A stretch of 64,000 bases of DNA from Diabrotica undecimpunctata (taxonomy: Eukaryota > Arthropoda > Insecta > Coleoptera > Chrysomelidae): positions 60,285,984 to 60,349,983 of the forward strand of contig NC_092803.1 in assembly GCF_040954645.1 (NCBI RefSeq), read 5' to 3'. Each line of letters begins with the position of its first letter. Positions within the stretch are counted from its first letter, which is position 1. Shown piece by piece: positions 20,641-32,439 of the stretch. The position numbers and the translations under genes were made by a program. Under the pieces are notes generated by a model. The model was not told the origin of the DNA and made no database searches. It saw nothing but the letters and a program-made list of their open reading frames with translations.

Positions 20641-21290
20641 CAACTTTGGAAAAATGGCGTGCACCCTATTCTTCATGCTATGGCATGCTGGACGAGCCAT
20701 ACAGTCTGTAGTCAACACCCCGAGGTATGAGCGGGAACACAAAGTGAATAAATACTCATACGCTTATGAAACGCACCTGGCGGATCATAAGGGCCTTCAC
20801 ATTTTACTCTTTTTCAACTTGTCTTGAGTGAAATGTCTTTAATCTTTCCTATCAGCCTCTCTTGGCTAACTCTTGTTTCTTCCGACCCCGAATGGCGATT
20901 AGGTTTCCGAAGGCAGACGGGTCACTATATTTCCTTCTTCTACTACAACTCTAAAACTCGCCAACACGCTTGGCCAGCGCGGCGTTTCAAGGCCAAATTT
21001 CCCCTCATGATGGATACATCAAGTGTACGGCCCCCAGTCCCCGGCGGTTCCAATTTCCCTGACCAAGGTGGCGGTCAGAATAGTGTTGGAGCAGAGGGTG
21101 CTAAGAATCACCGGAAGAGATCAGGCCACCAAAACAAACGACAAATGCATATATGTGCCTACAATGTACAAACTTTATCAACAGAAGCATCAATGATAGA
21201 ACTAGAGAATGAACTACAACACATAAAATGGGATATAATCGGTATAAGTGAAGTTCGACGTCGAAACACAAATACCACCTGTTAAATCAA
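20641..21290 (+). mobile_element. Non-LTR retrotransposon 5' part, inverted relative to the 3' part
   Basis: GC-richer 5'-UTR-like sequence (20650-21140) followed by the start of an endonuclease domain, HICAYNVQTLSTEASMIELE and WDIIGISEVRRRN (about 21145-21270), ending abruptly near 21283. Endonuclease of this type pairs with RT of the type encoded antisense at 19791-20640, so the two pieces are probably one insertion that was inverted at its 5' side. Confidence 0.75.
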
Positions 21291-21820
21291 GACTAAAGAA
21301 ACAGCTACTAAGTGTATGGGCATAGCTAACGCGATTGCACCCGAACTGCGACGAAAACCGAGAAGCGTGTCAAATTTACGATATTCATTTCTAGGGTTAA
21401 GGTTCTTATTACAAAATTAGTTAGAATTTTACAGGGTATTCGATAACATAGTGGCAGACCAAACCTTTGTGTTTTTAAATGGACCACCCTGTATTTTATT
21501 TTATATTCGAAATCTTCTTGACTTCCTCATCACAACGATATAAGTTTTTTATAATATAGAGGATATTTTACAAAGTTATAACCAATTTTCTATGAAAATC
21601 GTAACAACTTCAACTCCCTAATAATTAAACAGAAGCAGAATAACAATGATTTTTGCTACCACCTTTTTAATTGATTTTCAAATTCAAAATTTTTAAAAAT
21701 GATTAACATTGTTAATTTCCTTGATATCTAAAACACGGTAAATCAAAATGCAAGTACATTATTTTCTCAGTAATTTTAAATAGTTCACCCCCTATTTTAT
21801 GTCACTATCGAAAAGTTCCA
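21291..21820. other. No gene; one MITE-like ACAGGGT pair
   Basis: AT-rich. A 66-bp segment beginning ACAGGGTATTCGATAACA (about 21431) and ending GACCACCCTGTA (about 21493) has inverted ACAGGGT/ACCCTGT ends, like short Tc1/mariner-derived debris. Confidence 0.4.
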
Positions 21821-21945
21821 TTCTTCTTCTTCTAGTGCCTATCCGTTTCAGATGTTGGTGACCATCATGGCAATCTGTATTTTGCAAACTGCTGCTCTGA
21901 AATGATTGTGGTTGTTGGGTCGAACCACGTACGTAGGATAATTTA
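21821..21945 (-). mobile_element. Solo 3' end of GAA-tail family
   Basis: TTCTTCTTCTTCTAGTGCCTATCCG is the complement of the family's stop-proximal sequence and (GAA)n tail. Minus-strand translation preserves WFDPTTT and AAVCKIQIAMMVTNI. Severely 5' truncated. Confidence 0.8.
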
Positions 21946-23050
21946 ATCTAAAAAAATATTTGTGCTTCGTCGACTACTCAAAAGCGTTCGATAATGTAAA
22001 GTGGCATAAAATGTGGGGAATACTGAGAGAAATGGGTACCCCCGAACATCTAATATACCTCCTGAAACAACTGTATATCAACAACAAAGCAAACGTAAGG
22101 GTAAACAACATATACTCCGATAATTTTAAACTAAAAACCGGTGTTCGTCAAGGATGTATTATCTCTCCCACGTTATTTAATATATATATATATATAGCGA
22201 ATATAGCAAACACATCATGCGCATTGTATTCGACGGATGGCAAAAAGGAATACCAGTCGGAGGCCAAAATATCAGTAATCTCCGCTATGCTAACGACACT
22301 TTAGTACTAGCATCATCAACAAATGACCTTAAATACATTATCAATAGACTAATACTATTACTCGTGAATATGGACTTAAAATTAATATACAGGTAATGAT
22401 AATCGATCGAATTAGAAATAACCAGCCGAAAATACGAAACTTAGCGGGGTTTGAAGTGGTAAGCCGTTTCAATTACTTAGCTTCTGTTATTACAAACAAT
22501 GATGGATGCGAATAAGATATACGTCCACGCCTTACAAATCTGGAAAGATACGGACATAACCAGGAACACGAAATTGCGCCTAGTACGGACGCTTATCTTT
22601 CCTATTGCTACCTATGCGTCAGAAACTTAGACCAATAAAAAGTCCTACTCACGACGTATAATGCCCTTTGAAATGTGGGTATATCGTAGAATGATGCACA
22701 TACGCTGGACAGCACATCGAACAAATATCTCAATATTGACAGAACTCGACATCAATACTAGGCTTACCATAATCATCAACCAAAATATATTGAGGTACTT
22801 TGGACACATTACCAGACAAATGGAAGGCATGAAGGGGTAGGTGGTTGAAGGCAAGGTAGATGGTAAAAGAACCCGAGGAAGATCGGCACTCCGATGGTCA
22901 GACCAAATAAAGTACACTACCGGTTACTCTCTGTCTCAGGCAGCACACCGCGCCCGGGAGAGAGAAGAATGGATAGCAAACATTCGTCAAATACCATAAC
23001 GTCACCACATCCTTATGAAGGATAAAGGATAGAGGAGGAGGAGCATCTGT
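21946..23050 (+). mobile_element. Non-LTR RT relic, frameshifted
   Basis: RT palm starts with CFVDYSKAFDNVKWHKMW, then VRQGCIISPTLFNIY (to ~22190). After a frameshift the active-site box is LRYANDT (about 22285), so the second catalytic Asp is replaced. Further degraded frames carry the C-terminal GHI..., GKVDGKR and ARERE-type block to ~22990, and the copy ends with GGATAGAGGAGGAGGAGC. A (GAGGAG) tail-like end suggests a lineage related to, but distinct from, the GAA-tail family. Confidence 0.75.
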
Positions 23051-23359
23051 GAGAATCCACGACTCAACTCCAAAGTTCCATTACCATACTTCAATTTTTA
23101 TTTAATACTCCTTATGTCTAAATTTATTAGTTTTTAAGATATTTTCATTTTTCAAAGCAAATTATTAGTTAGGTGTCTAAATTTTTAAAATTTTAAGTCA
23201 TTCAGCATTACTGATTATTATTGCGATAATCAATGTAAAAATTTAACAAATGATAAATTAATAATAATAAATTTTACAAAAAAAAACCAAACGCATAATA
23301 CAACATTTACGAAATAATTAAAAACTAATTATAATAAAACATTTTTAATATTTTATTAT
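23051..23359. other. AT-rich, no feature
   Basis: Nothing beyond short homopolymer runs. Confidence 0.5.
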
Positions 23360-23612
23360 ATAAGGTGTCCAAAATGACCTATACCATTTATGCACGCCCG
23401 ATAACGCTCATTGAACAAGTCACTTACATTACGAAACATTTGTACACTAACACTTTGAAATACATTTCGTGTTCTATCTTTTATCTCATCCCTTGTTGGA
23501 GGTACTTTATAAACTTTATCCTTAACGTTACCCCTTTTTATTCATCCATTTTATTAAATTTTGGTGATCTGGGTGGCCACAACTGGTCCATTCTTAATTG
23601 GTTACAATTTTT
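23360..23612 (-). mobile_element. Mariner-like transposase C-terminal fragment
   Basis: Minus strand: LWPPRSPNFN, then KKG..LRIKFIKYLQQGMR and a VTCSMSVIGRA stretch, matching the W-P-x-R-S-P-D region and C-terminus of mariner transposases that follows the second catalytic Asp. Stops are present. No terminal repeats were identified. Confidence 0.65.
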
Positions 23613-23879
23613 ATAGAAAATTTGTTATAGCTTTGTAAAAACCCGACATAAAAACAAAAAATTATGTAATTTTGATAAGCAAGTGAAGCACATTTCGCAT
23701 ATAAAATAAAATAGAGGGTGTTCCATTAAAAAAAAAAACAAATGTTTGTTATACCATTATGTCATCGAACACCCTGTAACATTTGTTGTAACTAATTTTG
23801 TAATGATCTACTGAGCTTTATCACAGTAATCAGTCACTCTGTATATGTTTCAATCAGGGAGATATGATAATTTGATTCA

Positions 23880-25260
23880 GCCACATCATTACCAGCAATT
23901 ATTTACTACCCTCGCATTAGGATGCTTGAGAGGTATTAGGATGCTTGATTTCCATTCTTGAGAAATTCTGTTTTGTTCAATTATTTTTTGGATTATTTTT
24001 AATAGTTGGTTGGTCATATTAGGTCCTCAGTACTTTAGGAGTTTGTTTGGTATTCTGTCTTCTCCTGGTGATTTTTTATTTCTTAATTTCCTTAATGCTT
24101 TCTTTACCTCTTTCTCCTTAATATTATTTCTTCGTTTGTCGTCACCTCTGGTGTTGGTAGTTTAGTTTATTATTGTCACATTTAGGAAATAGGGATCGAA
24201 AGTAGTCTGCTTATGTTTGGTTTTGAATGTGTTTCGTTTTTATTAGTTTGACATCTCTTTCCTTTGTCCTTTGACTAGTGCCCATATTTCTTTTTGTGTT
24301 TCGTAGAAGTCGTGTGTGTTCCATCTGTTTTGAGAAGCTCTTCCAGTATTCTCTTTTTATTTGTCTATATTATTTCTTCGCTTGTCGTCATCTCTGGCAT
24401 TGGCAATTCGTTATCGTCACATTTAGCAAATATGGATCAAAAGTAGTCTGCCAATGTTTGCTTCTGAATGTGTTTGGTTTTTATTAGTTTGACATAATTT
24501 TTGTTTATCCTCTAATCATCCTCCATATTTCTTTTTGTTTATGTAAAAGTCGTGTTCCATCTGTTTTAAGAAGATCTGCCAATGTTCCCTTTTTATTTGT
24601 CTCGCTAAATTATCCGATTCATTTCTGATTCGATTAAAGTGGTTGTATACCTGTTGTGTTTGTTTTGTTCTGTATTGTAAAAATGCTTTCTTCTTTTCTT
24701 CACATTTTATCTTTACTTCCTTTCTAAATCATAAAGTGTTCTCTTTTGATATGTTACTGTTAGTTACTTTCCTCTCACCAATTGGTTCTGTTGCTGCGTT
24801 AATTATGATATTTTTGAGTTTTTCACAGCTTTTCTCGATGTTATCTTTTTCTAATAATTTATTCCCAGCGATCTTCTCTGACATTTTTTCCTGTATAAGT
24901 ATTCTGTGTATTTCGTATTTAGTCCTTCGACTTTGATTTTTGTTTCTGTTGGCGCTGCTCTCTTGGGTGTGAAGTATTTCAGGATGATTCTTAGTTTACA
25001 TAATACTAGGCTATGGTCGCTACCTACATCTGCTGAGTTAGGGCATCTTACGTCGATTATTGATGTTTATATATTGATTGATGGATGTATGTCTCTGTTG
25101 GTTATAACATTATCTATCATAGATCTTTGTCCCGGGCGTTATTGAATGTATATTTGTATAGGCCTCTGTGGTCAAAAATTGGGTTGTTTATTTTAAGTTC
25201 GTTATTTGTGCATTTTCGTTTTTAACATTCTCGGTTTGTTTTTGCCTAATTCGCCGAAGA
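23880..25260 (-). mobile_element. Non-LTR element middle: endonuclease end, linker, RT start
   Basis: Minus strand from right: endonuclease C-terminus with RSMIDNVITN-like and DVRCPNSADVGSDH-like residues (about 25120-25000), a basic linker (about 24950-24130), then RT start LRKLRNKKSPGEDRIPNKLL (about 24050) and ISQEWKSSILIPL (about 23960). Several frameshifts. The linker contains a 246-bp imperfect tandem duplication (24121-24612). Probably related to the RTE-like endonuclease/RT group. Confidence 0.7.
24121..24612. repeat. 246-bp imperfect tandem duplication
   Basis: Unit 1 (24121-24366) and unit 2 (24367-24612) both start ATATTATTTCTTCG and share GTCGTCA, TTGGCA/TTGGTA, TTTATTAGTTTGACAT and TTCCATCTGTTTT landmarks in order. 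The units differ by many substitutions, so the duplication is old. It duplicates part of a retroelement linker. Confidence 0.8.
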
Positions 25261-26039
25261 AACATACAAATATTTGTGATTAATATAAGTTTATTAACAA
25301 GTTATTCACCCAAAACCTTCCTAAACATAATAAACAGCGCATAGAGAAAGCATAGAGTAGCGCTTGTTAAAATGAGCAAATTTTCAACACGCATGATTTG
25401 CTAATTCAAACCAAAAACCGCCTTCATCGGCATTTTGTCTTTATTCGATTGTGTTTATGTCGATTATTCTAGTATCGTGGACACTAACGAAAACATCAAT
25501 TAAATTACTGGAAGCATTTGGTATATGATACTACAAAAGAAAGCTGAAAATCTCCTGGATGAATCGTATATAAAACAGTGCAATCAAACAGTGAGAATAT
25601 TGGTCAAGAAATAATTTTAATAATTTTATCTAAGATAAATAATTGGTTAATGAAAATTTTTAAAGGAAACTGTGATGAACGATAGAATGCTGGATATGAT
25701 GGAAGTAGAAGAAGGGTGAAATATAAGAACATGATAGAATTGATAAAAAAATAAGAAGTAATATTAGACCTACCAAAAATACATAGGTGAGTGAACAATT
25801 TGCAAAAATTTACATCTTAGGGCAAAGTTATGTCTTATTTATTTAAAACAAAATGCCTTCTTCTAATAACAGAATCCAACACCTTATCATAAATCTCCAT
25901 TAATTTTTTCAATACCTAAAATATTGAGTCGGACTAGTTAATTTCCTCTACCTTCATTTCCCCCCCAAGGAAAACTTCTTCCTTCAATAGACACCTCACT
26001 GACCATCTTTAAAAAACGTTTATCTCCTATCATTCTTAG
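25261..26039. other. No gene recognised
   Basis: AT-rich sequence without a supported frame, repeat or splice-flanked exon. Confidence 0.4.
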
Positions 26040-26490
26040 AAAGAAAGCATTTTTAGAGATTATACAAACTATATCGATGCTTCTAAAAGTACCACTGGTA
26101 TTGGCTATACAATCACCACTAAACATAAACTTGTCAAATCATCTCGGTTACCCTTAACATGCAGCTTTTACACAGGTGAACAATGTAGTATTCGGTTGGC
26201 TTTTAAATGCATCTTGACAAGGATACTTGGCAAAATTTATGGAGAAGAGCAAAACAAGTCTTTATGAACTCCAACCATTTATTGGTTATCGCTCTCTGGA
26301 TTTCCTAACTGGAAGAGAATCGTCAATGGTTAGAAGACTCCGAATCAACAACACCGAACTTATCCATGGTTTCTTGATGTTCTCAGCAACTCGTCCAATT
26401 TGCTACAATTACAATGTTTACCTGACTATAAAAAACCTCCCGACCGACTTCAAACAACTCACCAACCTGTATAAAGCACTGGACTTGAAA
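26040..26490 (+). mobile_element. Non-LTR retrotransposon RNase H / C-terminal relic
   Basis: Shifted plus-strand frames give YTNYIDASKSTTGIGYTI (RNase H first strand), then SSRLPLTCSFYTGEQCSI, and later RRLRINNTELIHGFLM with PICYNYNVYLTIKNL, which matches the C-terminus of I/R1/Jockey-type elements carrying RNase H. The clade is not resolved. Truncated on both sides and abutted by an antisense GAA-tail end. Confidence 0.6.
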
Positions 26491-26790
26491 CCTTCTTCTT
26501 CTTTGAGTGCCTCTCCTATCGGAGATTGGATATCATTAGGGTGATTCTAATTTTATTTACTGCTGTTTTGAATAATTCGTTAGTGGTACAGCCAAACCAC
26601 TCTCTTAAATTTCTCATCCAGGACATTCTTCTACGGCCTGGATTTCTGCGTCCTTGGATTTTTCCTTGCATTATATTTTGTAGGAATGTGTACTTTTGTC
26701 CTCTCATCAGGTGGCCTAAGTATTCAAGTTTTCTCTTTGTTATATTCAGTATAACTTCTGGATCGTTATTTTCAGTATAACTTGAAACCT
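26491..26790 (-). mobile_element. GAA-tail family 3' end
   Basis: Minus-strand 63-codon frame MRGQKYTFLQNIMQGKIQG, then RRRMSWMRNLREWF and AAVNK-like end, followed by GGCACTCAAAGAAGAAGAAG. 5' truncated near 26790. Confidence 0.85.
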
Positions 26791-27559
26791 ACTCTAAAGT
26801 AAATGCTCAACAACCCTCCACAGATCACGAAAATTATACAGTTTCTAAAAACTTCTCAGCTCTACCACAAGATTTAACCTGTTAGACTTAGGTAAAATGA
26901 TATTATCATTATTTGTTTTTATTATTTATTATATATCTAATGTTGGTGTTCCTGTACAAATGGCCATAGTTGTCAAGGTACTTTATGTAAATAAAAAAAA
27001 TTCGCCCCGAAAAATATAATGAAAACTAAATAAAAGGCAACTAGGAAATGTAAATAAAGAATAATGATATTATGTTGATCTCCGCCGAAAAAATATAATA
27101 TGCATTTATGTACTTAAATCAAAATTTCCTGTTTTACGACTGCAAAAATAGCATATAACCCAAACACCATCATAACTTATTAATAAAATAATTTAAAATA
27201 AACTTTTTAAATTTAATTTAAACAATAATAAACGAATCGTTAAATTTTATGGAGAAACTCCATTAAAATTATTGAATATAATTTAGTAAGGACGCGATGT
27301 AAATGCTGACGTCACGTCGATAATTCCGATAAATAAATCTGTCATAAAAGTATTTCTGGAAAAAACGATTAAGAGTTAAATACGCTACATACAGTATGGA
27401 CTAGAATTACATATGCTAATAGAGTGCAAAGAAAAATTTAAGAACATTATTACGGGATCAGAAACAATTACGCATATTGTCATAATGTCATTACCATTAA
27501 CAAGTAGTTGCTAGTAAGTTACTGTGTTTTTCAAAGTAACTATTAGTGTCTACTACTTT
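26791..27559. other. AT-rich, no feature
   Basis: No coding or repeat structure recognised. Confidence 0.4.
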
Positions 27560-28100
27560 CAAAGTAACTAAAAGATCATAAACAATATAAACCTGCCGAT
27601 CCACCAAGATACCGAGGATGCACGAAATACCCGTCTCCGTTCTAGAAAACCACCAATGAAAACGGCAAAAATGATACATGAGGAGTTCAACATCACGAAT
27701 GCATAGTCCCAAGAATGGAACGAATGGCAAAATAACATGCCCTGAATTACCCACAAACCACCAGGTTTTGATCTGGTGCAAAACATGGTCCACTCTAAAT
27801 AGGATCCGAACCAGACATGGCAGATGTGCATACATCCTACATAAATGGGGAAAGAACCCGTCTCCTCAATGTGACTGTGGGGAGAACCAAACCATCGACA
27901 ACATTATTGAAGAGTGTCCCTCAAGATCCTACAATGGTAGCCCTGAAGACTTCCTGTTTGCAACGTCAGAGTCAATTGATTATATAAATACACTTGATGT
28001 TTGTTTGTAACTATTTAAAGTTTGTCAAACACCTATATTACTAGTGTTTGTGTATTTGTTCTAAATGTGTTGTAATTGCCATACGATAAATAAATAACTA
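27560..28100 (+). mobile_element. Jockey-type retrotransposon C-terminus and 3' UTR
   Basis: Plus-strand frame ends NRIRTRHGRCAYILHKWG, PSPQCDCGENQTIDNIIEEC and INTLDVCL (stop at 28008-28010). The Cys-x-Cys...His/Cys arrangement is the C-terminal knuckle of Jockey-like ORF2. A frameshift lies just upstream (about 27720). The 3' UTR ends near GCCATACGATAAATAAATAA. Confidence 0.75.
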
Positions 28101-28269
28101 CGACACTTAAGCAGGAAAAGCAACCACTGAAACTAACTTATACCGACCTATAAGAGTTCTTGTCTATTGTCGAAAATGTTTGGGAAGATACTTTAAAGAA
28201 GAATTTCTATCTGATAAAATAGAAATCTTAGTCGTAGTATCTTAAAGAACCACAAGGTGAAATTGGTGG

Positions 28270-28961
28270 AACGATTTTCACAAGGTGGGGTCACCGGCGA
28301 CCCGAAAATATTTTTCAAAATAAAAGACATTTAAATATTTTAAGTTACTTGTCAAAAAATTTACTAAATGATTTGATTTCTAATCAGAAAATGTATTGTT
28401 ATATAACAATAAGCAAAACTAATATACAGAGTGAGTCAAGATATAAAAGCACATATTAAAAAACAAGTTAAAAATTAAATAGTTTATTCTTATATTATTT
28501 AGTCTCCACAAATACTAAATTATCGTTTTTTTTTATCGTGTATTTTTTCTATCGTTTATTCTTGGACAATAATAACATGAACGATTGCGTTTCTGAGGAT
28601 ATACAGTGGGTATTTTGGCTGGATATGCTAAATAATCACAAATAGATTCCCTTAACTTTTTCAGAAGCCATATATTATTCATTCTTTGTTGCATATGATC
28701 TTGCACTAATGCATCAGCTAAGGACTTCAAGAATTTCGAACGGGAAATTTTTTCATCAGTATGTTTCAGTCTGTACAAAACCATTGTGTTTACTCCACCT
28801 CCGTCTAACATTTGTACATAAAAACACGCATCACCACTTACAAGTCATGTGAAATACTGAAGATAGATGGGCGGCCAACTTACAGGTTGATCAGAATCGC
28901 GCGCGTGTCAAAAAAATTAGTGCGGTGGAGTCACCGGCGACCCCACGTTGTGATTCGAGGG
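28270..28961 (-). mobile_element. Internally deleted piggyBac transposon with TTAA at right end
   Basis: Right end reads ...GTGATTCGAGGG followed by TTAA (28962-28965), i.e. the inverted form of a TTAA-CCCTCG piggyBac terminus. Both ends contain a near-palindromic GGTCACCGGCGACC block; left CACAAGGTGGGGTCACCGG aligns with the complement of the right CCGGCGACCCCACGTTGTG. The left outer end and its TTAA are degraded. Between them the minus strand 28533-28811 encodes the last part of a piggyBac transposase, MLDGGGVNTMVLYRLK, KISRSKFLKSLA and the Cys cluster SCYYCPRINDRKN. The rest of the transposase is deleted. Distinct in sequence from the piggyBac at 11420-19570. Confidence 0.82.
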
Positions 28962-29209
28962 TTAAATCACGAAAATGACCTAATCTACAATCTCTACCTT
29001 GTTAATGCTCCAGCAAAAATTAGAAGTCTAAAGATACAGTGACCAGAAGTTCTGGTTAGATGAATCAACGTGATTCGGCAACACCCACAAGCCAACATCA
29101 TCAACAAGTTTATTTAATACACAGAATGTAACGATTAGATTGTAAATAAACAGTTTGATAAAAGAGACAAAGGGCATTAAAACAGTAGTAATATGATGGC
29201 GATGATGAT

Positions 29210-29460
29210 AATGTTATAGGTGGAAAACAAGCCCATCAATATAAATAAAACCCAAGCATATATTCCTCTGGCAGACAAACGAAACAAATATGTAGAACCA
29301 TTGCGAGATACATCAAAAATTAAAAAAAAAACCAAAAGAAATCGAAATAATTGTCGGCGACTTCATTGCCCATATTGGCAAGAAAATTGTAGATAACTTG
29401 TTGAATTCGGAGATAGGAATGAACGAGTAATCTACCTGCCATTTAGAATAATTTCTAAAT
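29210..29460 (+). mobile_element. Non-LTR endonuclease fragment
   Basis: Plus-strand pieces read YIPLADKRNK, IEIIVGDFIAHIGKKI and FGDRNERVIYL, matching the IVGDFNAKIG...GTRNERG region of RTE-like endonucleases. Frameshifted and short. Confidence 0.65.
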
Positions 29461-29701
29461 TAGAAATATATACTATGAACTACAACCTTGATTATAACAT
29501 ACTTGGAAATCCTACTTAATATGTTTTCGGTTGCTACACTTCATGTACAACAAATTAATTTTATTCTTATATTAAAGTAAAACAACTCACCTATTACACT
29601 TTCTCATCTTACATATTTTGGATTCACGTTTAATTTGTAAAAAAGGATACTTCAATTTAAAATCCTGAATGGGGTCAATTCCTATGCTGAAGGTAAGTGT
29701 A

Positions 29702-30245
29702 TCTTCTTCTTTATGTGAAAAAAAACCAAGCTCTCAAATTGTTTAACCAGGAGATGCATCTTCTTCCGCGACTCCTTCTACCCTGTATTCTTCCTTGCAA
29801 TATTAATTGCAACAAGTTATAACGCTCGCCCCTCGTGACATGTCCCAGATATTGCAGTTATCTGACTTCAATTGTATTTAAAACCTCTTTATCTTTTCCC
29901 ATTCTTCTCAACACCTCGACATTCGTGACTCTATCCACCCAACTTAATCTTAATATCCTTCTGCAGGCCCATAACTCGAAGGCTTCTAATCTGTCCAAAA
30001 CATCTTTCTATAATGTCCCAGCCTCCAACCCATAAAATAATACGGAAAACACGTATCATCTCAGAAGTCTTATCTTTAAAGAAATTGAGTAGCTGCAGAG
30101 TACTTTTTTCCGTTTGTTGAAATAATTTCTTGCCTGTCCTATTCTTGCCTTAACCTCGTCTGTGTACTCATTATTTTCGTTAATTATTGTACCCAGATAT
30201 TTATATTTTTCAACGTTTTTAATTTGTTCTCCATGTATTGTTATG
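29702..30245 (-). mobile_element. GAA-tail family, antisense RT C-terminal copy
   Basis: The complement closely parallels 1850-2466 at DNA level: VEKYKYLGTIINENNEYTDE, IGQARNYFNKRKKVL, WVDRVTNVEVLRRMGKD and the ISWLNNLRA region, ending with a short (GAA) tail at 29702. Several frameshifts. This is the closest relative of the 957-2466 copy in the window. Confidence 0.88.
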
Positions 30246-31499
30246 TGGATAAGTGTATAGATAATGTTATAGGACAAAAGAGTATATTGTTTTATACCAA
30301 TAGATCGCATTTATTCTTTTTTTCCCTTTTAACCATCCATTGTTGTACATTTACCGGCTTTTCTTTTATTTATGTAAATGACTTCGTTCGACGTTCACGT
30401 TCTAAAAAGTGTGGCAACAGTGTTGTTCTTAAGGGTGCTACTTAAATCTAATCTTGAACTCAGTGTACGTGACTGTACATACGATTATTTTCTTTATATA
30501 CCATAAGATTGCCAATTTACTGCTCTAAAATTTAGCCAGAGATAAGGGTACAAAAAAAAATAAATTTGTTTAGGAGTTTTTATTTTTATAAACTTAGCTG
30601 GGCGTGCTCAGTTTATATGTCGTTAATATTAACCGTTTTACAAAGGCTTTATTTGCTATAAGTCAACAAATCATCTGAATATTCTAATTAATAATTAGAT
30701 ATAATAATTCATTAGATATATTGTTGTTGGATAGGACCAAGATACAAAAGGGGTAAAACGAAAAAAGCAATAAAAAAGGTTATTGAAATGAATAAAAGTT
30801 ATTCTATTTGGAAGCCAGTTAAAATTATTATTTATTTTCACTATAGTATAACAAACTGAGATAATTAGGAGCGGAGTAATGGAAGGTAAAAATATTACTC
30901 TTTAAAATATTTATAGCAATTGTTGTTATTCTTAACGGCTATTTTCATTTTATTTGCTATTGATCTACTAATCTATTCAGTGGTAGATAGTGACACATCT
31001 TAGGGAAAGCTGTCACCCGTAAAGAGTGCGCTCCCAGGTGACGGATAAAAGTATGCCGGATCCATTTTACCGGTGGGAGAAAGGAAACAAAATACCTCCT
31101 GTAGATTAATAGGTAATTCACGAAATGATTGTCGGTATAAGCAATAGTCCACTTACTAACCAACGGCTGCGAGCGGATGAATTGTTAAGTGGTGCAGTAC
31201 CATTTTGAATGAACCACAAATTTCGTTAACGACATAAGGATGTAGAAAGTAGGGGGAAACCACTACATTACACATCCTTTACGGATATACCTAGTACAAA
31301 CGTCATGGGTATATGAGAAAGTAACAATGTTACTGATCATGGATATCGGAGACGAAGACCCAGCAGGGAGTCATATTACACAGAAACTTAACTAAAATCC
31401 CTGTTAAATGCCTGGTATTAATACATCGAGTAACAACAGTACTGGTGGCAGAAGAAATGATATAAAGAAAGGCACGTTGAATGTTAAATTAATATACGG
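30246..31499. other. No gene; GC-richer patch 30960-31400
   Basis: 30246-30950 is AT-rich and featureless. 30960-31400 is GC-richer with GTCACC and TCCCAGGTGACG motifs and leads into a retroelement 3' piece at 31500, so it may be a 5' UTR of a non-LTR element; I cannot prove it. Confidence 0.35.
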
Positions 31500-31830
31500 A
31501 GCAGAAAAAATCTATAATGTTATATAGAATACAAAAAGACTCATGGACCTACAAAAGAATATTACGAATAAATTGGATGGGTAGAGTCATGAATGTCGAG
31601 GTGTTCCAAAGAATGGAAGAAGAGAGGTTTTAAATGCCAACAAAATTAGAATATTGCAATATCTTAAGACATGTCATAAGGTGGGACCGTTATAACTTTC
31701 TGCAATTAATAATACAAGAAATAATACTGAGTAAAAGGAGTCATGGAAGAAGATGCATCTCCTTGTTAAACAATTTGATAACTTGCTATTATTAGAGCAA
31801 CGGTATCGAAAGTTTGAATTCTCTAGGAAT
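31500..31830 (+). mobile_element. GAA-tail family RT C-terminal relic
   Basis: Plus strand retains RRILRINWMGRVMNVEVFQRM-like and YNFLQLIIQE-like codons across frameshifts, aligning with 2120-2400. More decayed than the 957 copy. Confidence 0.75.
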
Positions 31831-31899
31831 TTTTTTTTGCCAGTCTAATTTCTTCTGCCTTGTACTTTTTCTTGCAATATAAGCTGTAGTAGGCCATAC

Positions 31900-32140
31900 C
31901 GATATTGATTTCTCATTATGTTACCAAGATATTTATTTTTAAACCGATTTCTTTCCAGGCTATTTCCATTTTTCTAACATGATGTTGATTTTGCTTAGAT
32001 CACCTCATATCAAAACTATGTCATCAGCATAATTCAGGTGGTGCCATCTTCCCCGCAGATAAAGACATCTTATGTTTTTTCATCAATAAATCATTTACAC
32101 CAAATCGTACCTCTCTGATTATATTAGTTATTAGCGTCCT
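31900..32140 (-). mobile_element. RT active-site fragment (YADD)
   Basis: Minus strand reads HHLNYADDIVLI followed by a degenerate region. A reverse transcriptase palm relic, lineage uncertain. A separate GACGGCATATGAAGAAGAAG tail remnant (32310-32329, +) marks another GAA-tail 3' end. Confidence 0.6.
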
Positions 32141-32439
32141 TTGCTACGTAACAAAAAGTACTATATTACTCAATTGACCATTAATAATAAAATAGAGGAA
32201 AAACGGGGTATTGCAAGAAAAAATTCTGCTATTTGCGTAATACTAGTAACTAGACAAGGCTTTGAAAAAAACTATTTGTCACCATAAACGTCAACCTTCA
32301 ATGATGAAGACGGCATATGAAGAAGAAGTACCTTACTGGTATCTACATCTTTTTTAACGTTTAACGTCAAAAACGTTTAATCTTATGCCCAGTTACTAGA
32401 TGATCGTAATACGTATTTTGTGAAATATCATTATTATAA

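Noticed and set aside
20634..20720. GGGGTGTCAAC / GTCAACACCCC as terminal inverted repeats
   Set aside because: The two are not true complements at two central positions, and the left copy is part of RT coding sequence.
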